DNA of 64,000 nucleotides from the NCBI RefSeq assembly GCF_002165135.1, contig NZ_NFZQ01000006.1, positions 62,001 through 126,000 on the forward strand, given 5' to 3'. The notes under the pieces are model-generated. The model made no database searches. It saw only the letters and a program-made list of their open reading frames with translations, and was not told the DNA's origin. How positions within the stretch are numbered: the first letter of the stretch is position 1; the number at the start of each line of letters is the position of its first letter. This DNA comes from Pseudomonas sp. SID14000 (lineage in GTDB: Bacteria; Pseudomonadota; Gammaproteobacteria; Pseudomonadales; Pseudomonadaceae). Made by a program: the position numbers and the translations under genes. Shown here piece by piece: positions 20,082 through 28,187 of the stretch.

Positions 20082-21341
20082 ATGAGTGACTATGTCTACC
20101 ATCCGCAATTTTCTTTTCTGGCCCGCTGCTGGTGGCAGCTGAGCGATGAATTCCTGCACCCCGACCAGTGGGACGCTTCGACCGCCAAGCTTGCTCCCAT
20201 GTGGCTGCATTATGGTGGGGCCGCGATTCACAACGACCACTGGTACAGGTATCTGCGGGCCGAGCCCGAGGGCTCCGGGCCATTGAGGCTGGAGCCGGGG
20301 AACTTCACCTCGTCCAGTCATGTTTATGGCGAGCTGTTCTGGTTTGGCGCCTATGTCAGCGGTTCGGACCGGACCGGGGCAACGCTGCGCTATGAAATGC
20401 GGCCCTATGACCGGAACTGGAAACCGCTGAACCGGATCGTCCACAGTAACTCGAGTACGCTGTCAGGCTATGCAGGCGTCAAGGACCAGCGCGAGGCGCC
20501 GGCCGGGCGCCAGCGTCTGACTGACCCGCAGCACCTGTGGAACTTGTCGGGTATCAACCACAAGGACATCAAGCGCGGGGCGCGGTTATGCAATGTTGTT
20601 CTGGTCAACGCCGCCGGGCAACGGGCCAGGCGCTTCTCCAACCAAGGGGCGAGGCTGATAAACACACTGACCGGCCAGCCAGGTCTGATGGCCCTGGAAG
20701 TACTGGACTACGCCCATGAAGCGCGTGAGGTCGCTTGGGGTTCGGGCCTGCAGCGTACGGGCAGTAGTTATGCGTTCAAGGCAGAGCACAGCTTCATCGC
20801 CCGTTTGTGGTGGCGGCCCGACCCGATACCAGCCGCCTCGACCGGCTCGACGGACGGCCTGCAGGGCCTGGTGGCAGCTCGCTTTGACGAGGGCTGGGAG
20901 TGGAACCCGAGGGCAAGGTTGAGTGTGGAGCAGACCGATGTTTTGAGCACGCGCTGGCGCGGCGATGAAACCCGCCCGGCATGCGAGCGTTTCTGGTTTG
21001 CTGCCTACATCGAGAACGGGGAGTATGCGTATGAGATCTGGCCGCTTGACGAGCGTGGTCGGCGCCTGAATTTCACGCTGCGCAAACAGCAGGGCTGGAC
21101 CACAAGCCTGGCGCAGCGCTGGCAGTCGGATCGTGCGAAGGCGGATTTTCTCTGGCATCTGGACGGGTTGGACCCGGTTGCCCTGCAGGTGGGGGCAACA
21201 GTGACCAACGTGAAACTCAGGCACAGCAGTGGCCGAGTCATGAAGCTGGCCGATCGTAGCGAGCGCCGGCTGGGTACGGAGGAGCTGGGTGACGAAGGAT
21301 CCCTGGCCGTGCAGGTGGTGGAAACCTCAGCCAGGTTCTAG
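20082..21341 (+). CDS. unrecognised protein with two tandem homologous repeats
   Basis: 419 aa; I recognise no family. Residues about 9-190 and 236-419 are homologous copies. Each begins with Phe-x-Ala-Arg-x-Trp-Trp (FLARCWW, FIARLWW), has a middle FW-FG/A-AY segment followed by YEMRPYD or YEIWPLD and LN, and ends with LW-NLSG or HLDG and GA-NV-L. There is no signal peptide or membrane segment, and there are many Trp/Tyr residues. AGGAAA eight bases before the ATG at 20082 supports that start. It lies between the DUF1289 gene and queD without clear operon linkage. A carbohydrate- or toxin-related beta-sandwich is possible but unsupported. Confidence 0.75.
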   Translation: MSDYVYHPQFSFLARCWWQLSDEFLHPDQWDASTAKLAPMWLHYGGAAIHNDHWYRYLRAEPEGSGPLRLEPGNFTSSSHVYGELFWFGAYVSGSDRTGATLRYEMRPYDRNWKPLNRIVHSNSSTLSGYAGVKDQREAPAGRQRLTDPQHLWNLSGINHKDIKRGARLCNVVLVNAAGQRARRFSNQGARLINTLTGQPGLMALEVLDYAHEAREVAWGSGLQRTGSSYAFKAEHSFIARLWWRPDPIPAASTGSTDGLQGLVAARFDEGWEWNPRARLSVEQTDVLSTRWRGDETRPACERFWFAAYIENGEYAYEIWPLDERGRRLNFTLRKQQGWTTSLAQRWQSDRAKADFLWHLDGLDPVALQVGATVTNVKLRHSSGRVMKLADRSERRLGTEELGDEGSLAVQVVETSARF

Positions 21342-21382
21342 GGGCGGGTGCAAGGGCGCTTGCACAGCGCCCCTGCCGGGGT

Positions 21383-21739
21383 TCAGTCGCCGCTGTACTC
21401 GCAGCCACTGGTGCAGGTCTCGTGGATGCGGACCTTCGACAGTTCCGGCAGCAGCGGCTTGACCTGGTCCCAGATCCACTTGGCGATCACTTCGCTGGTG
21501 GGGTTTTCCAGGCCCGGGATGTCGTTCAGGTAGTTGTGGTCCAGCTGCTCGTAGATCGGCTTGAAAATCGCCTTGATTTCGGCGAAGTCGCGGATCCAGC
21601 CGGTGTGCGGGTCCAGCGGGCCGGTCAGGTGCAGGCCGACCTTGAACGAGTGGCCGTGCAGGCGGCCGCATTTGTGCCCGGCAGGTACGTGTGGCAGGCG
21701 GTGGGCCGACTCGAATGTAAATTCTTTAAAAATTTCCAC
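21383..21739 (-). CDS. queD: 6-carboxy-5,6,7,8-tetrahydropterin synthase
   Basis: 118 aa, QueD/6-pyruvoyltetrahydropterin synthase fold. It converts dihydroneopterin triphosphate to 6-carboxytetrahydropterin for queuosine (7-deazaguanine) synthesis. Zinc-binding His are visible in [10 protein letters not shown] and RLHGHSFKV, with the catalytic Cys in HKCGRLHGH and the substrate Glu in ETCTSGCEY. The length is typical for QueD. No other queuosine gene is nearby. Confidence 0.93.
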   Translation of the reverse strand: MEIFKEFTFESAHRLPHVPAGHKCGRLHGHSFKVGLHLTGPLDPHTGWIRDFAEIKAIFKPIYEQLDHNYLNDIPGLENPTSEVIAKWIWDQVKPLLPELSKVRIHETCTSGCEYSGD

Positions 21740-21792
21740 GCTGTCATAACTCTGTGTGAATCAAGAATGCGCGCAGTCTACCAGCATGGCCG

Positions 21793-22872
21793 CTACAAGG
21801 CTTGCAGCCGTTCATGCAACCGCCCGGTGGCAATCAGCTCCAGCAGTTCGTCGCCCAGCCGCTGGCTCTCGGCAATGGCCTTGTACCAGTAGCGCTTGCG
21901 GCCAGGCGCATCGCCCATGAAACGCTTGAAGTCGTTGCGGTCGGGCAGCTTGCCGTAGGGCAGCGCCGCCAGGTACTGCGGCGATGGCGCCATCAGCAGC
22001 ACGTTCTGCAGGCGGGTGGCATCGCCCTTGCGCCAGGGCAGGGCCTTGTCGAACCAGCCGGGTACGACCTTGTCGGTGAAGTGCGGGTACAGCACCAGGT
22101 CATCGCCGCGGTAGGGCAGGTCGAGGTGGTAATCGAGCAGGCCGCCGTCGCGGTAGGTGCCTGCACCGGCGCCGGGGATGTCTTTTACGCCTTCCATGAC
22201 CATGGGAATGGAACCCGAGGCGAGCAGGGCATGACGCAGGTTGGCCAGGTCCAGCGGCAGGCAGCGCGAGGGGAAGTCGGTCAGCGTGTCGAGCGGCGGT
22301 GCGGCGCGGTCGTCGTGCAGGATGATGCGCTCGAAGTGCCGGGCCAGGCGCGAACGGCCGAGCAGGTTGCTGGCAATCACCGAACCCAGGCCGAGGCCGA
22401 GGCGGCCGCGATGGTCGTGGGCGAGCTGGCCATGGCTCTTTACCACCAGTATGTTCAGGCGATAGTGCGGGTTGGCCAGCAGCTGGCCGTCGCGGCCTTG
22501 CAGCAGGTTATCGAGCATGTGTTGGCAGCTGCGGCTGATTTCGGCCGGGGTGACGCCCTTGGCGAAATCCTGCTCGGTGTACAGTTCGCCCAGGCGACGG
22601 ATGCCGGCGACCGGGTCGTCGAGGCAGGCACTGGCGAAGCGCCAGGCGCCGATCGAGGCACCGATTAGCGCACGTTGGCGTGGTGCCGACGGTAGCCATT
22701 CACCGAACAGCGCCAGGTCCAGGCCCTGGATACCCAGCGGCTTCGGCCCGCCCGCCGCACCCGGCAGCACACCGACATCGGCCGCCTGCAGGCCGCGCTC
22801 GCGGACCTGCCGCAGGGCACGTTGGCCGGCCTTGAAGGTCAGGGCGGGGTATTTGATGTGAATGGCGCTCAT
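21793..22872 (-). CDS. patatin-like phospholipase
   Basis: 359 aa. The Ser-Asp dyad of patatins is present: GASIGAWR (the GxSxG nucleophile elbow) near residue 67 and DGGLLDYH near residue 245, with the oxyanion-type glycine-rich GAAGGPKPLG near residue 35. No signal peptide is evident, so a cytoplasmic or membrane-associated lipid hydrolase is likely. GAGG seven bases before the ATG at 22872 decides the start. It is divergent from the PepSY-two-component operon. Confidence 0.85.
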   Translation of the reverse strand: MSAIHIKYPALTFKAGQRALRQVRERGLQAADVGVLPGAAGGPKPLGIQGLDLALFGEWLPSAPRQRALIGASIGAWRFASACLDDPVAGIRRLGELYTEQDFAKGVTPAEISRSCQHMLDNLLQGRDGQLLANPHYRLNILVVKSHGQLAHDHRGRLGLGLGSVIASNLLGRSRLARHFERIILHDDRAAPPLDTLTDFPSRCLPLDLANLRHALLASGSIPMVMEGVKDIPGAGAGTYRDGGLLDYHLDLPYRGDDLVLYPHFTDKVVPGWFDKALPWRKGDATRLQNVLLMAPSPQYLAALPYGKLPDRNDFKRFMGDAPGRKRYWYKAIAESQRLGDELLELIATGRLHERLQAL

Positions 22873-22997
22873 GGCGGACCTCTTGGGCGGCAGGCGGGTC
22901 ATTGTAAAGGTTTCAAGGCTTACACAGGACCTGCAGGAGCCCTGTGATGAACCTGTGAGAGCTGCGCTATCATGGCGCCAGTTGTTTTCAGGTTGAA

Positions 22998-23021
22998 TTA
23001 AGGACCGGCGGGTAATCTTAA
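22998..23021. promoter_or_regulatory. TTAAG-N14-CTTAA inverted repeat upstream of the PepSY operon
   Basis: TTAAG at 22998-23002 and CTTAA at 23017-23021 lie 40-60 bases before the first PepSY gene. TTAAG is the half-site reported for the P. aeruginosa BqsR regulator (as a tandem TTAAG-N6-TTAAG). Here the halves are inverted and more widely spaced, so this is only a candidate operator. Confidence 0.35.
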
Positions 23022-23061
23022 CCCCATAGACAACTTGCACAGTTCTCAGGAGAGAAGAACG

Positions 23062-23373
23062 ATGAAAACCTTGACTGCCCTGTTCACCGTCGCCGCCGCC
23101 CTTGCCCTGGGCGCCCATTCCGCCATCGCCAAGGACGTGCAGCCCGACGAAGTGGTCAAACTGGTCAACGCCAAGACCGTCAAGTCGCTGGACGAGCTCA
23201 AGGCAGCCGCCGTGGCCAAGCACCCGGGCGCCACCGTCACCGACTCGGAGCTTGAAGACGAGTACGGCCGTTATATCTACAAAGTCGAGCTGCGCGACAC
23301 CCAGAACGTCGAATGGGACGTGGCGCTGGACGCCAAGACCGGTGAAGTGCTGAAGGACGAGCGGGACAACTGA
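23062..23373 (+). CDS. PepSY domain protein, periplasmic (BqsP/Q-like)
   Basis: 103 aa. A signal peptide (about 1-23, AHSAIA) is followed by a PepSY-like domain (about 30-100) ending WDVALDAKTGEVLKDERD. The charged mature part is predicted periplasmic. AGGAG precedes the ATG. It overlaps the next PepSY gene by one base and starts a four-gene operon with a response regulator and sensor kinase. The order PepSY-PepSY-regulator-kinase matches the bqsPQRS/carRS neighbourhood of P. aeruginosa, where the small proteins modulate sensing. Confidence 0.8.
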   Translation: MKTLTALFTVAAALALGAHSAIAKDVQPDEVVKLVNAKTVKSLDELKAAAVAKHPGATVTDSELEDEYGRYIYKVELRDTQNVEWDVALDAKTGEVLKDERDN

Positions 23374-23687
23374 TGATCCACGTACCGCGGCCGGCGCGCT
23401 ACCTCGCGCTGGCCCTGCTGGCCGTCTGTTCCCTGGCCGCCGGCCGCGACCTCGACCAGGACGAAGCTCTGGAACTACGCCAGAAGGGCATCATCCTGCC
23501 GCTCGAACACCTGCTGGAAACCGCCCTGGGGCGTCACCCCGGGGCGCGTCTGCTGGAGGCAGAGCTGGAAGAAGACGACGATCGCTACGCATACGAAGTC
23601 GAGTTGCTGACGGCTGAAGGCGTGGTGCGCGAGATCAAGCTCGACGCCAGTAGCGGTGCCCTGCTCAAAGACGAGGAAGACGACTGA
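23373..23687 (+). CDS. second PepSY domain protein of the operon
   Basis: 104 aa. A short hydrophobic signal segment (about 8-23) is followed by a PepSY-type fold ending VREIKLDASSGALLKDEEDD. The tail is strongly acidic, which may bind cations. It is homologous to the preceding 103-aa protein (shared HPGA-L/V pattern and ALLKDE end), so the two arose by duplication. The start overlaps the previous stop (TGATG), and the response regulator follows with no gap. Confidence 0.8.
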   Translation: MIHVPRPARYLALALLAVCSLAAGRDLDQDEALELRQKGIILPLEHLLETALGRHPGARLLEAELEEDDDRYAYEVELLTAEGVVREIKLDASSGALLKDEEDD

Positions 23688-24356
23688 ATGCGCCTGTTGC
23701 TTGTCGAGGACAATGTGCCGCTGGCCGATGAACTGACCGCTGGCCTGCAGCGCCAGGGCTACGCCGTGGACTGGCTGGCCGACGGCCGCGACGCGGTGTA
23801 CCAGGGCCAGAGCGAACCCTACGACCTGATCATTCTGGACCTTGGCCTGCCGGGCTTGCCGGGGCTGGAAGTGCTGGCCCAGTGGCGCGCTGCCGGTATG
23901 GTCACGCCGGTGTTGATCCTTACCGCCCGTGGCTCGTGGGCCGAGCGTATCGAAGGGCTGAAGGCCGGGGCGGATGACTACCTGAGCAAACCCTTCCACC
24001 CCGAAGAACTGCAACTGCGCATCCAGGCGTTGTTGCGCCGAGCCCGTGGCCTGGCCAACCAGCCGACGCTGGAAGCGGCTGGCCTGCAGCTGGACGAAAG
24101 CCGACAGTGCGTGAACCGTGATGGCGTGGATATCCAGCTGACCGCCGCGGAGTTCCGCCTGCTGCGCTACTTCATGCTGCATCCGCAGCAGATCCTGTCC
24201 AAGAGCCACCTGGCCGAACACCTCTACGACGGTGAAACCGAGCGCGACTCCAACGTGCTGGAGGTGCACGTCAATCACTTGCGGCGCAAGCTGGGCCGCA
24301 GCGTCATCGAGACCCGCCGCGGGCAAGGCTACATCTACGCCGGGAGCGCCGCGTGA
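23688..24356 (+). CDS. OmpR-family response regulator (BqsR/CarR-like)
   Basis: 222 aa. The receiver domain (1-115) has the acidic pocket in LLVEDN, the phospho-acceptor Asp in IILDLGLPG (D51) and K101 in YLSKPF. The winged-helix output domain (about 125-220) contains [13 protein letters not shown] and [15 protein letters not shown]. It directly follows the PepSY genes and overlaps the kinase start. By gene order the best match is BqsR/CarR of P. aeruginosa (Fe(II)/Ca response). Orthology is inferred and the signal here is not proven. Confidence 0.88.
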   Translation: MRLLLVEDNVPLADELTAGLQRQGYAVDWLADGRDAVYQGQSEPYDLIILDLGLPGLPGLEVLAQWRAAGMVTPVLILTARGSWAERIEGLKAGADDYLSKPFHPEELQLRIQALLRRARGLANQPTLEAAGLQLDESRQCVNRDGVDIQLTAAEFRLLRYFMLHPQQILSKSHLAEHLYDGETERDSNVLEVHVNHLRRKLGRSVIETRRGQGYIYAGSAA

Positions 24357-25672
24357 AGTCGATCCAGGCGCGCCTGAGCCTGGGCCTGGTGGCGGTGCTG
24401 GTAGTGGTTGGCCTGGTGCTGGCGCAGCTGACCTTGTGGTTGTTCGAGGTCGGCCTGCAGCGCTACCTGGAAAACGGCTTGCGCAAGGAAAGCGAAAACC
24501 TGCTGGTGGCCCTTGTGCGCGGGCCTTCAGGCCTGCAGCTGGATGAGCGGCGAATTTCGGCTGCGTACCAGCGGCCGTTCTCCGGCTATTACTTCCGCAT
24601 AGATTTCGATAAAGGTACCTGGCGTTCCCGCTCGCTGTGGGATCTGGACATGCCCAAACCCGCCGTGCCAGGCCTTTCCGACAGCCACGAACTCGGCCCG
24701 GAAGGCCAGCAGCTGCTGGCCCTGCGTGCCGATTACCGGCGCCTGGGCCAGGATATCTCTATCAGCGTGGCACAGGATTATTCGCCGGTCCGCGAAGGTT
24801 TCCGGCGCCTGCAGCAGATCGGCTTGGGCATGGGTTTGGTGGCGCTGATCCTGGTGCTGGTGTTGCAGCGCATCACCGTGACCCGCTCGCTGCGACCACT
24901 GGAACGGGCACGCCAGCAGATCGCCCAGTTGCAGCAGGGCCAGCGCTCGCAACTGGATGCCGAAGTGCCCAGCGAACTGGCGCCGCTGGTGGGGCAGATC
25001 AACCATTTGCTGAGCCATACCGAAGACAGCCTGCGCCGCTCGCGCAATGCCCTGGGCAACCTGGGCCATGCACTGAAGACGCCGCTGGCGGTGTTGCTGA
25101 GCCTGGCCTCCAGCGAGCGCCTGAGGGACCTGCCAGATGTTCGTGCGCAGATGCGCGAGCAGTTGGAGCAGATTCAGCAGCGCCTGGCGCGTGAGCTGAA
25201 CCGTGCGCGTCTGGCGGGGGATGCGCTGCCCGGCGCGCAGTTCGACTGCGACGTAGAGCTGCCAGGGTTGCTGGGGACGCTGGGCATGATCCATGGCGAG
25301 GGCCTGCTGCTGGCCAGGGATGTGCCGCCCGGGCTGCTGCTGCCGTGGGACCGCGAGGACTTTCTGGAGCTGCTCGGCAACCTGCTGGACAACGCCTGCA
25401 AGTGGGCCGACAGCGAGGTACGGCTGGGTATTGCGCCGAATGCCGAGGGCTACCAGGTGTGGGTCGATGACGATGGCCCCGGTATCCCCGAGGGCCAGCG
25501 GCAACAGGTGCTGGAGCGCGGTTCGCGGCTGGACGAGCAGGTTGACGGGCACGGGCTGGGGCTGGGTATCGTGCGCGATATCGTTGAGGCTTGGGACGGG
25601 CGCCTGGCGCTGCTGGATAGCCCCCTGGGCGGCTTGCGGGTGAGCATCGACTTGCCGCGCAAGGCTCGGTAA
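24353..25672 (+). CDS. sensor histidine kinase (BqsS/CarS-like)
   Basis: 439 aa. TM1 (about 8-30), a periplasmic sensor of about 125 residues, TM2 (about 160-180), HAMP, a HisKA region with the phospho-His in [12 protein letters not shown] (about 240) and a HATPase domain with [16 protein letters not shown] and GHGLGLGIV. The start is GTG, overlapping the regulator stop (GTGA). The RExxE iron motif described for P. aeruginosa BqsS is not present in exact form; the nearest stretches are LRKESE and VREGFR. The signal could therefore differ. Confidence 0.88.
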   Translation: MKSIQARLSLGLVAVLVVVGLVLAQLTLWLFEVGLQRYLENGLRKESENLLVALVRGPSGLQLDERRISAAYQRPFSGYYFRIDFDKGTWRSRSLWDLDMPKPAVPGLSDSHELGPEGQQLLALRADYRRLGQDISISVAQDYSPVREGFRRLQQIGLGMGLVALILVLVLQRITVTRSLRPLERARQQIAQLQQGQRSQLDAEVPSELAPLVGQINHLLSHTEDSLRRSRNALGNLGHALKTPLAVLLSLASSERLRDLPDVRAQMREQLEQIQQRLARELNRARLAGDALPGAQFDCDVELPGLLGTLGMIHGEGLLLARDVPPGLLLPWDREDFLELLGNLLDNACKWADSEVRLGIAPNAEGYQVWVDDDGPGIPEGQRQQVLERGSRLDEQVDGHGLGLGIVRDIVEAWDGRLALLDSPLGGLRVSIDLPRKAR

Positions 25673-25681
25673 TACCGGGGC

Positions 25682-25770
25682 CCTGTGGGAGCGGGTTTAC
25701 CCGCGAGCACCGGCGAAGCCGGTGCCATGCACCGTGTCGCATTCTTCGCGGGTGAACCCGCTCCCACAGG
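25682..25770. repeat. REP inverted pair after the sensor kinase
   Basis: CCTGTGGGAGCGGGTTTACC (from 25682) pairs with the arm ending GAACCCGCTCCCACAGG at 25770. The centre has its own hairpin GCACCGGC-GAA-GCCGGTGC. Confidence 0.85.
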
Positions 25771-25808
25771 TTGCGCGGTGCGCTTGTGGAATTTGCTGGC
25801 CATATCAC

Positions 25809-25829
25809 CACTGCAAAAAAATTGCAGTG
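25809..25829. terminator. hairpin with following T-run (candidate terminator)
   Basis: CACTGCAA-AAAAA-TTGCAGTG is a perfect 8-bp stem; CAGGCGCA and then a run of seven T follow. It lies 137 bases after the kinase stop and may end that transcript, or be part of a leader of the HPP gene. Confidence 0.45.
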
Positions 25830-25931
25830 CAGGCGCATTTTTTTGAATTAGCCCAATCCCACCCCGCCCGGCAAAATCCCCCCACGAAACCCTGCGGTTT
25901 CCATCTCTCCACGGACGGAGCCCCTTGTGCT

Positions 25932-25982
25932 ATTGCAACCGCAATACGAGGCCCAGGCCAACTCGGATGGGCTTTCTTTTTA
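25932..25982 (+). ncRNA. candidate small RNA or attenuator ending in a terminator
   Basis: The 341 bases from 25673 to 26013 hold no gene. After the REP pair and a hairpin, ATTGC-AACC-GCAAT (from 25932) is followed by GCCCA (25951-25955) and TGGGC (25968-25972), then TTTCTTTTT. This resembles a rho-independent terminator 30-40 bases before the HPP start codon. Either a small RNA ends here or the HPP gene has a terminating leader. I recognise no Rfam family. Confidence 0.35.
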
Positions 25983-26013
25983 ACCAGAAAAACCACAGAT
26001 TCCTATTACCTAC

Positions 26014-27168
26014 ATGTCTGCCTCGCGTTCCGAAAGTCGTCTGCAGCGGCTGTTGCCAGCGCCCCTGAATATTCCCCCCAAAGAATGGTTGCGTGCCGGT
26101 ATCGGCGCGCTGCTCGGCCTGTTCCTCGCCGGCTGGCTGACCAGCATGGCCTATGGCCCCGGCATCGCTTTGCACCTGCTCGGCCCGCTGGCGGCTTCGG
26201 CCGTACTGGTGTTCGCCGTGCACTCCGGCCCGCTGGCCCAGCCCTGGCCTGTGCTGGGCAGCTACGCAGTGGCCGGCGTGGTCGGCCTGGCCATGCGTCA
26301 GGGCTTCGGCCCGGAACTGTGGGTGGCTGCCGCCGCCCTGGGTATCTCGATCCTGATGATGTGCCTGCTGCGCTGCCTGCACCCACCGGGTGGCGGGGTG
26401 TCGGTGAGTGCGGTGCTGGCCGACTCGGGGCTGACCGCCATGGGCGACCACCTGTTGGAGCCAGTGCTGCTCAACGTACTGATCCTGGTAACGGTGGCGA
26501 TCCTCTACAACCGCCTCACCGGTGTGCGCTACCCGAAAGGCGCGGTGCCGCGCAAGGACCTGCACCACACCCATGACCCGCTGCCCAGCGAGCGGGTCGG
26601 CATCCGTGGGGAAGACCTGGACCAGGCCCTGGAAGAACTGGGCGAGTTCGTCGACGTCACCCGTGACGAACTGGAACGCATCATCCTGGCCACCGAGCAA
26701 CACGCGCTGCAGCGAAGCCTCGGCGGCATCACCGCAGCCTCGGTGATGTCCCGCGACGTGCAGTTCGCCACCCCCGACACCACCCTGGAGCAGGCCTGGA
26801 AAATGCTGGCCAACCACCACCTGAAAACCCTGCCGGTGCTGCAGCAGGGCAAGCTGGTGGGGATAGTCAGCCTCAGCGACCTGGTCGGCCCGGCCATGCA
26901 GCGTGGCCGCTTCAGTTGGCGCGGGTTGTTCGGCCGCAAGGCGGTGCGCATGGAGCAGGTGATGAGCCGTCGGGTAATCAGCGTCAGCAGCCAGCACCCC
27001 CTGGAGCGCTTGCTGCCATTGCTGTGCGAACAGGGCCTGCATTGCCTGCCGGTGCTCGATGCCGACCAGCTGGTGGGGGTGATCACCCAGACCGACCTGA
27101 TCGCCGGCCTCAAGCGCCAGTTGCTCAGCAAGGCCGAGGTTTCAGATAACCGGGTCCCAGCGTTGTGA
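26014..27168 (+). CDS. HPP family membrane protein with two CBS domains
   Basis: 384 aa. Four or five membrane segments lie in residues 25-165, with the family signature HPPGGGVSVSAV near residue 128. Two cytoplasmic CBS domains occupy about 240-375 (the segment VMSRDVQFATPDTTLEQAW and the later VMSRRVISV). HPP proteins are putative transporters, some linked to nitrite transport in plants; tandem CBS pairs usually bind adenosyl ligands. The substrate is unknown. Its 3' end overlaps the convergent LysR gene by 27 bases. Confidence 0.88.
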   Translation: MSASRSESRLQRLLPAPLNIPPKEWLRAGIGALLGLFLAGWLTSMAYGPGIALHLLGPLAASAVLVFAVHSGPLAQPWPVLGSYAVAGVVGLAMRQGFGPELWVAAAALGISILMMCLLRCLHPPGGGVSVSAVLADSGLTAMGDHLLEPVLLNVLILVTVAILYNRLTGVRYPKGAVPRKDLHHTHDPLPSERVGIRGEDLDQALEELGEFVDVTRDELERIILATEQHALQRSLGGITAASVMSRDVQFATPDTTLEQAWKMLANHHLKTLPVLQQGKLVGIVSLSDLVGPAMQRGRFSWRGLFGRKAVRMEQVMSRRVISVSSQHPLERLLPLLCEQGLHCLPVLDADQLVGVITQTDLIAGLKRQLLSKAEVSDNRVPAL

Positions 27169-28008
27169 CCAGTCGCTGGCGTCGGCGGCCACCAGCCTGC
27201 GCAGGATGGCGAAGGCCTGTTGCAGGGCTTCGCTGTCGCGTTTGCGCGGGTACACCAGGAAGGTCGGGTAGGTGAACTCTGGCGCCTGCGGTACCCGCTC
27301 GAACACCCCGCTGTCCAGATAGGCCTGCACCACCCGCGTACGGAAGTAGCCACTGCCGCCCTGGTCGAGTATGAACTGCAAGGCCAGCGGGCCCAGGTTG
27401 AAACTCAGCGCCGGGCGCGCGCAGTCGGGCAGGGCGGCATCGTGCTGGCGACGGAAGGCCTCGCCCCAGTCGATATAGATATACGGGTCTGGCTGGTCGA
27501 CCCGGCGCACGCGGATCAGCTTCTCCTCCATCAACTGCTCCACCTGCAGGCCCGGGCCGTAGGTCGGCTGGTAGACCAGCGCGGCGTCCAGCAGGCCCAT
27601 CTCGACCTTGCGCAGCAGCGATTCGCCGTCGCTCACCTCGCTGCGGATGGCATGGCTGGGCAGTTCGCGGTGCAGGGCACTGACCCAGTCGAGCAGCATC
27701 GGGTTGCCCAGGCTCACCTCGCCGCCCACGTGCAGCACTTGCTGGCAGCCTTCGGGCAGCGGCAGGTCGCGGCGCGCCGCTTCCCAGGTTTGCACCATCT
27801 GGTTGGCGTAACTGACGAATGCCTCGCCATCGCTGGTCAGGCTGGCGCCGTTGCGGCTGCGCACGAACAGCTGGCAGCCCAGTTGCTGCTCCAGGCGCTG
27901 CACCCGTGCGCTGATCGCGGTCTGTGACACGAACAGGCGTTCGGCGGCGGCGACCAGGCTGCCGCAACGCACGATTTCCAGAAAGGTACGGGCCTGATCG
28001 ATGTCCAT
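27142..28008 (-). CDS. LysR-family transcriptional regulator
   Basis: 288 aa. The winged helix-turn-helix (1-60: MDIDQARTFLEIVRCGSLVAAAERL, in parts, then FVSQTAISARVQRLEQQLG) is followed by a LysR effector-binding domain (about 85-280). It is divergent from prpE with a 179-base shared promoter region, so prpE may be a target, though that is inference. Its 3' end overlaps the HPP-CBS gene. Confidence 0.9.
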   Translation of the reverse strand: MDIDQARTFLEIVRCGSLVAAAERLFVSQTAISARVQRLEQQLGCQLFVRSRNGASLTSDGEAFVSYANQMVQTWEAARRDLPLPEGCQQVLHVGGEVSLGNPMLLDWVSALHRELPSHAIRSEVSDGESLLRKVEMGLLDAALVYQPTYGPGLQVEQLMEEKLIRVRRVDQPDPYIYIDWGEAFRRQHDAALPDCARPALSFNLGPLALQFILDQGGSGYFRTRVVQAYLDSGVFERVPQAPEFTYPTFLVYPRKRDSEALQQAFAILRRLVAADASDWSQRWDPVI

Positions 28009-28187
28009 GAGCTGCTCGGTAGCTGAAGGGAGGCCTATTCTAGAAGCTTTGCACCGTTGTGGGGCGTTTTTGCATTGTCTGCAAATTTGCAGGTCGGTTG
28101 TGACTTTAGTCCCATGGCGGCGTGGGTGTAGCGGTCCATACTCAAGTTTCGCCCTTCAATAACAACAAGTACCGGGTTTCTTTCGAT

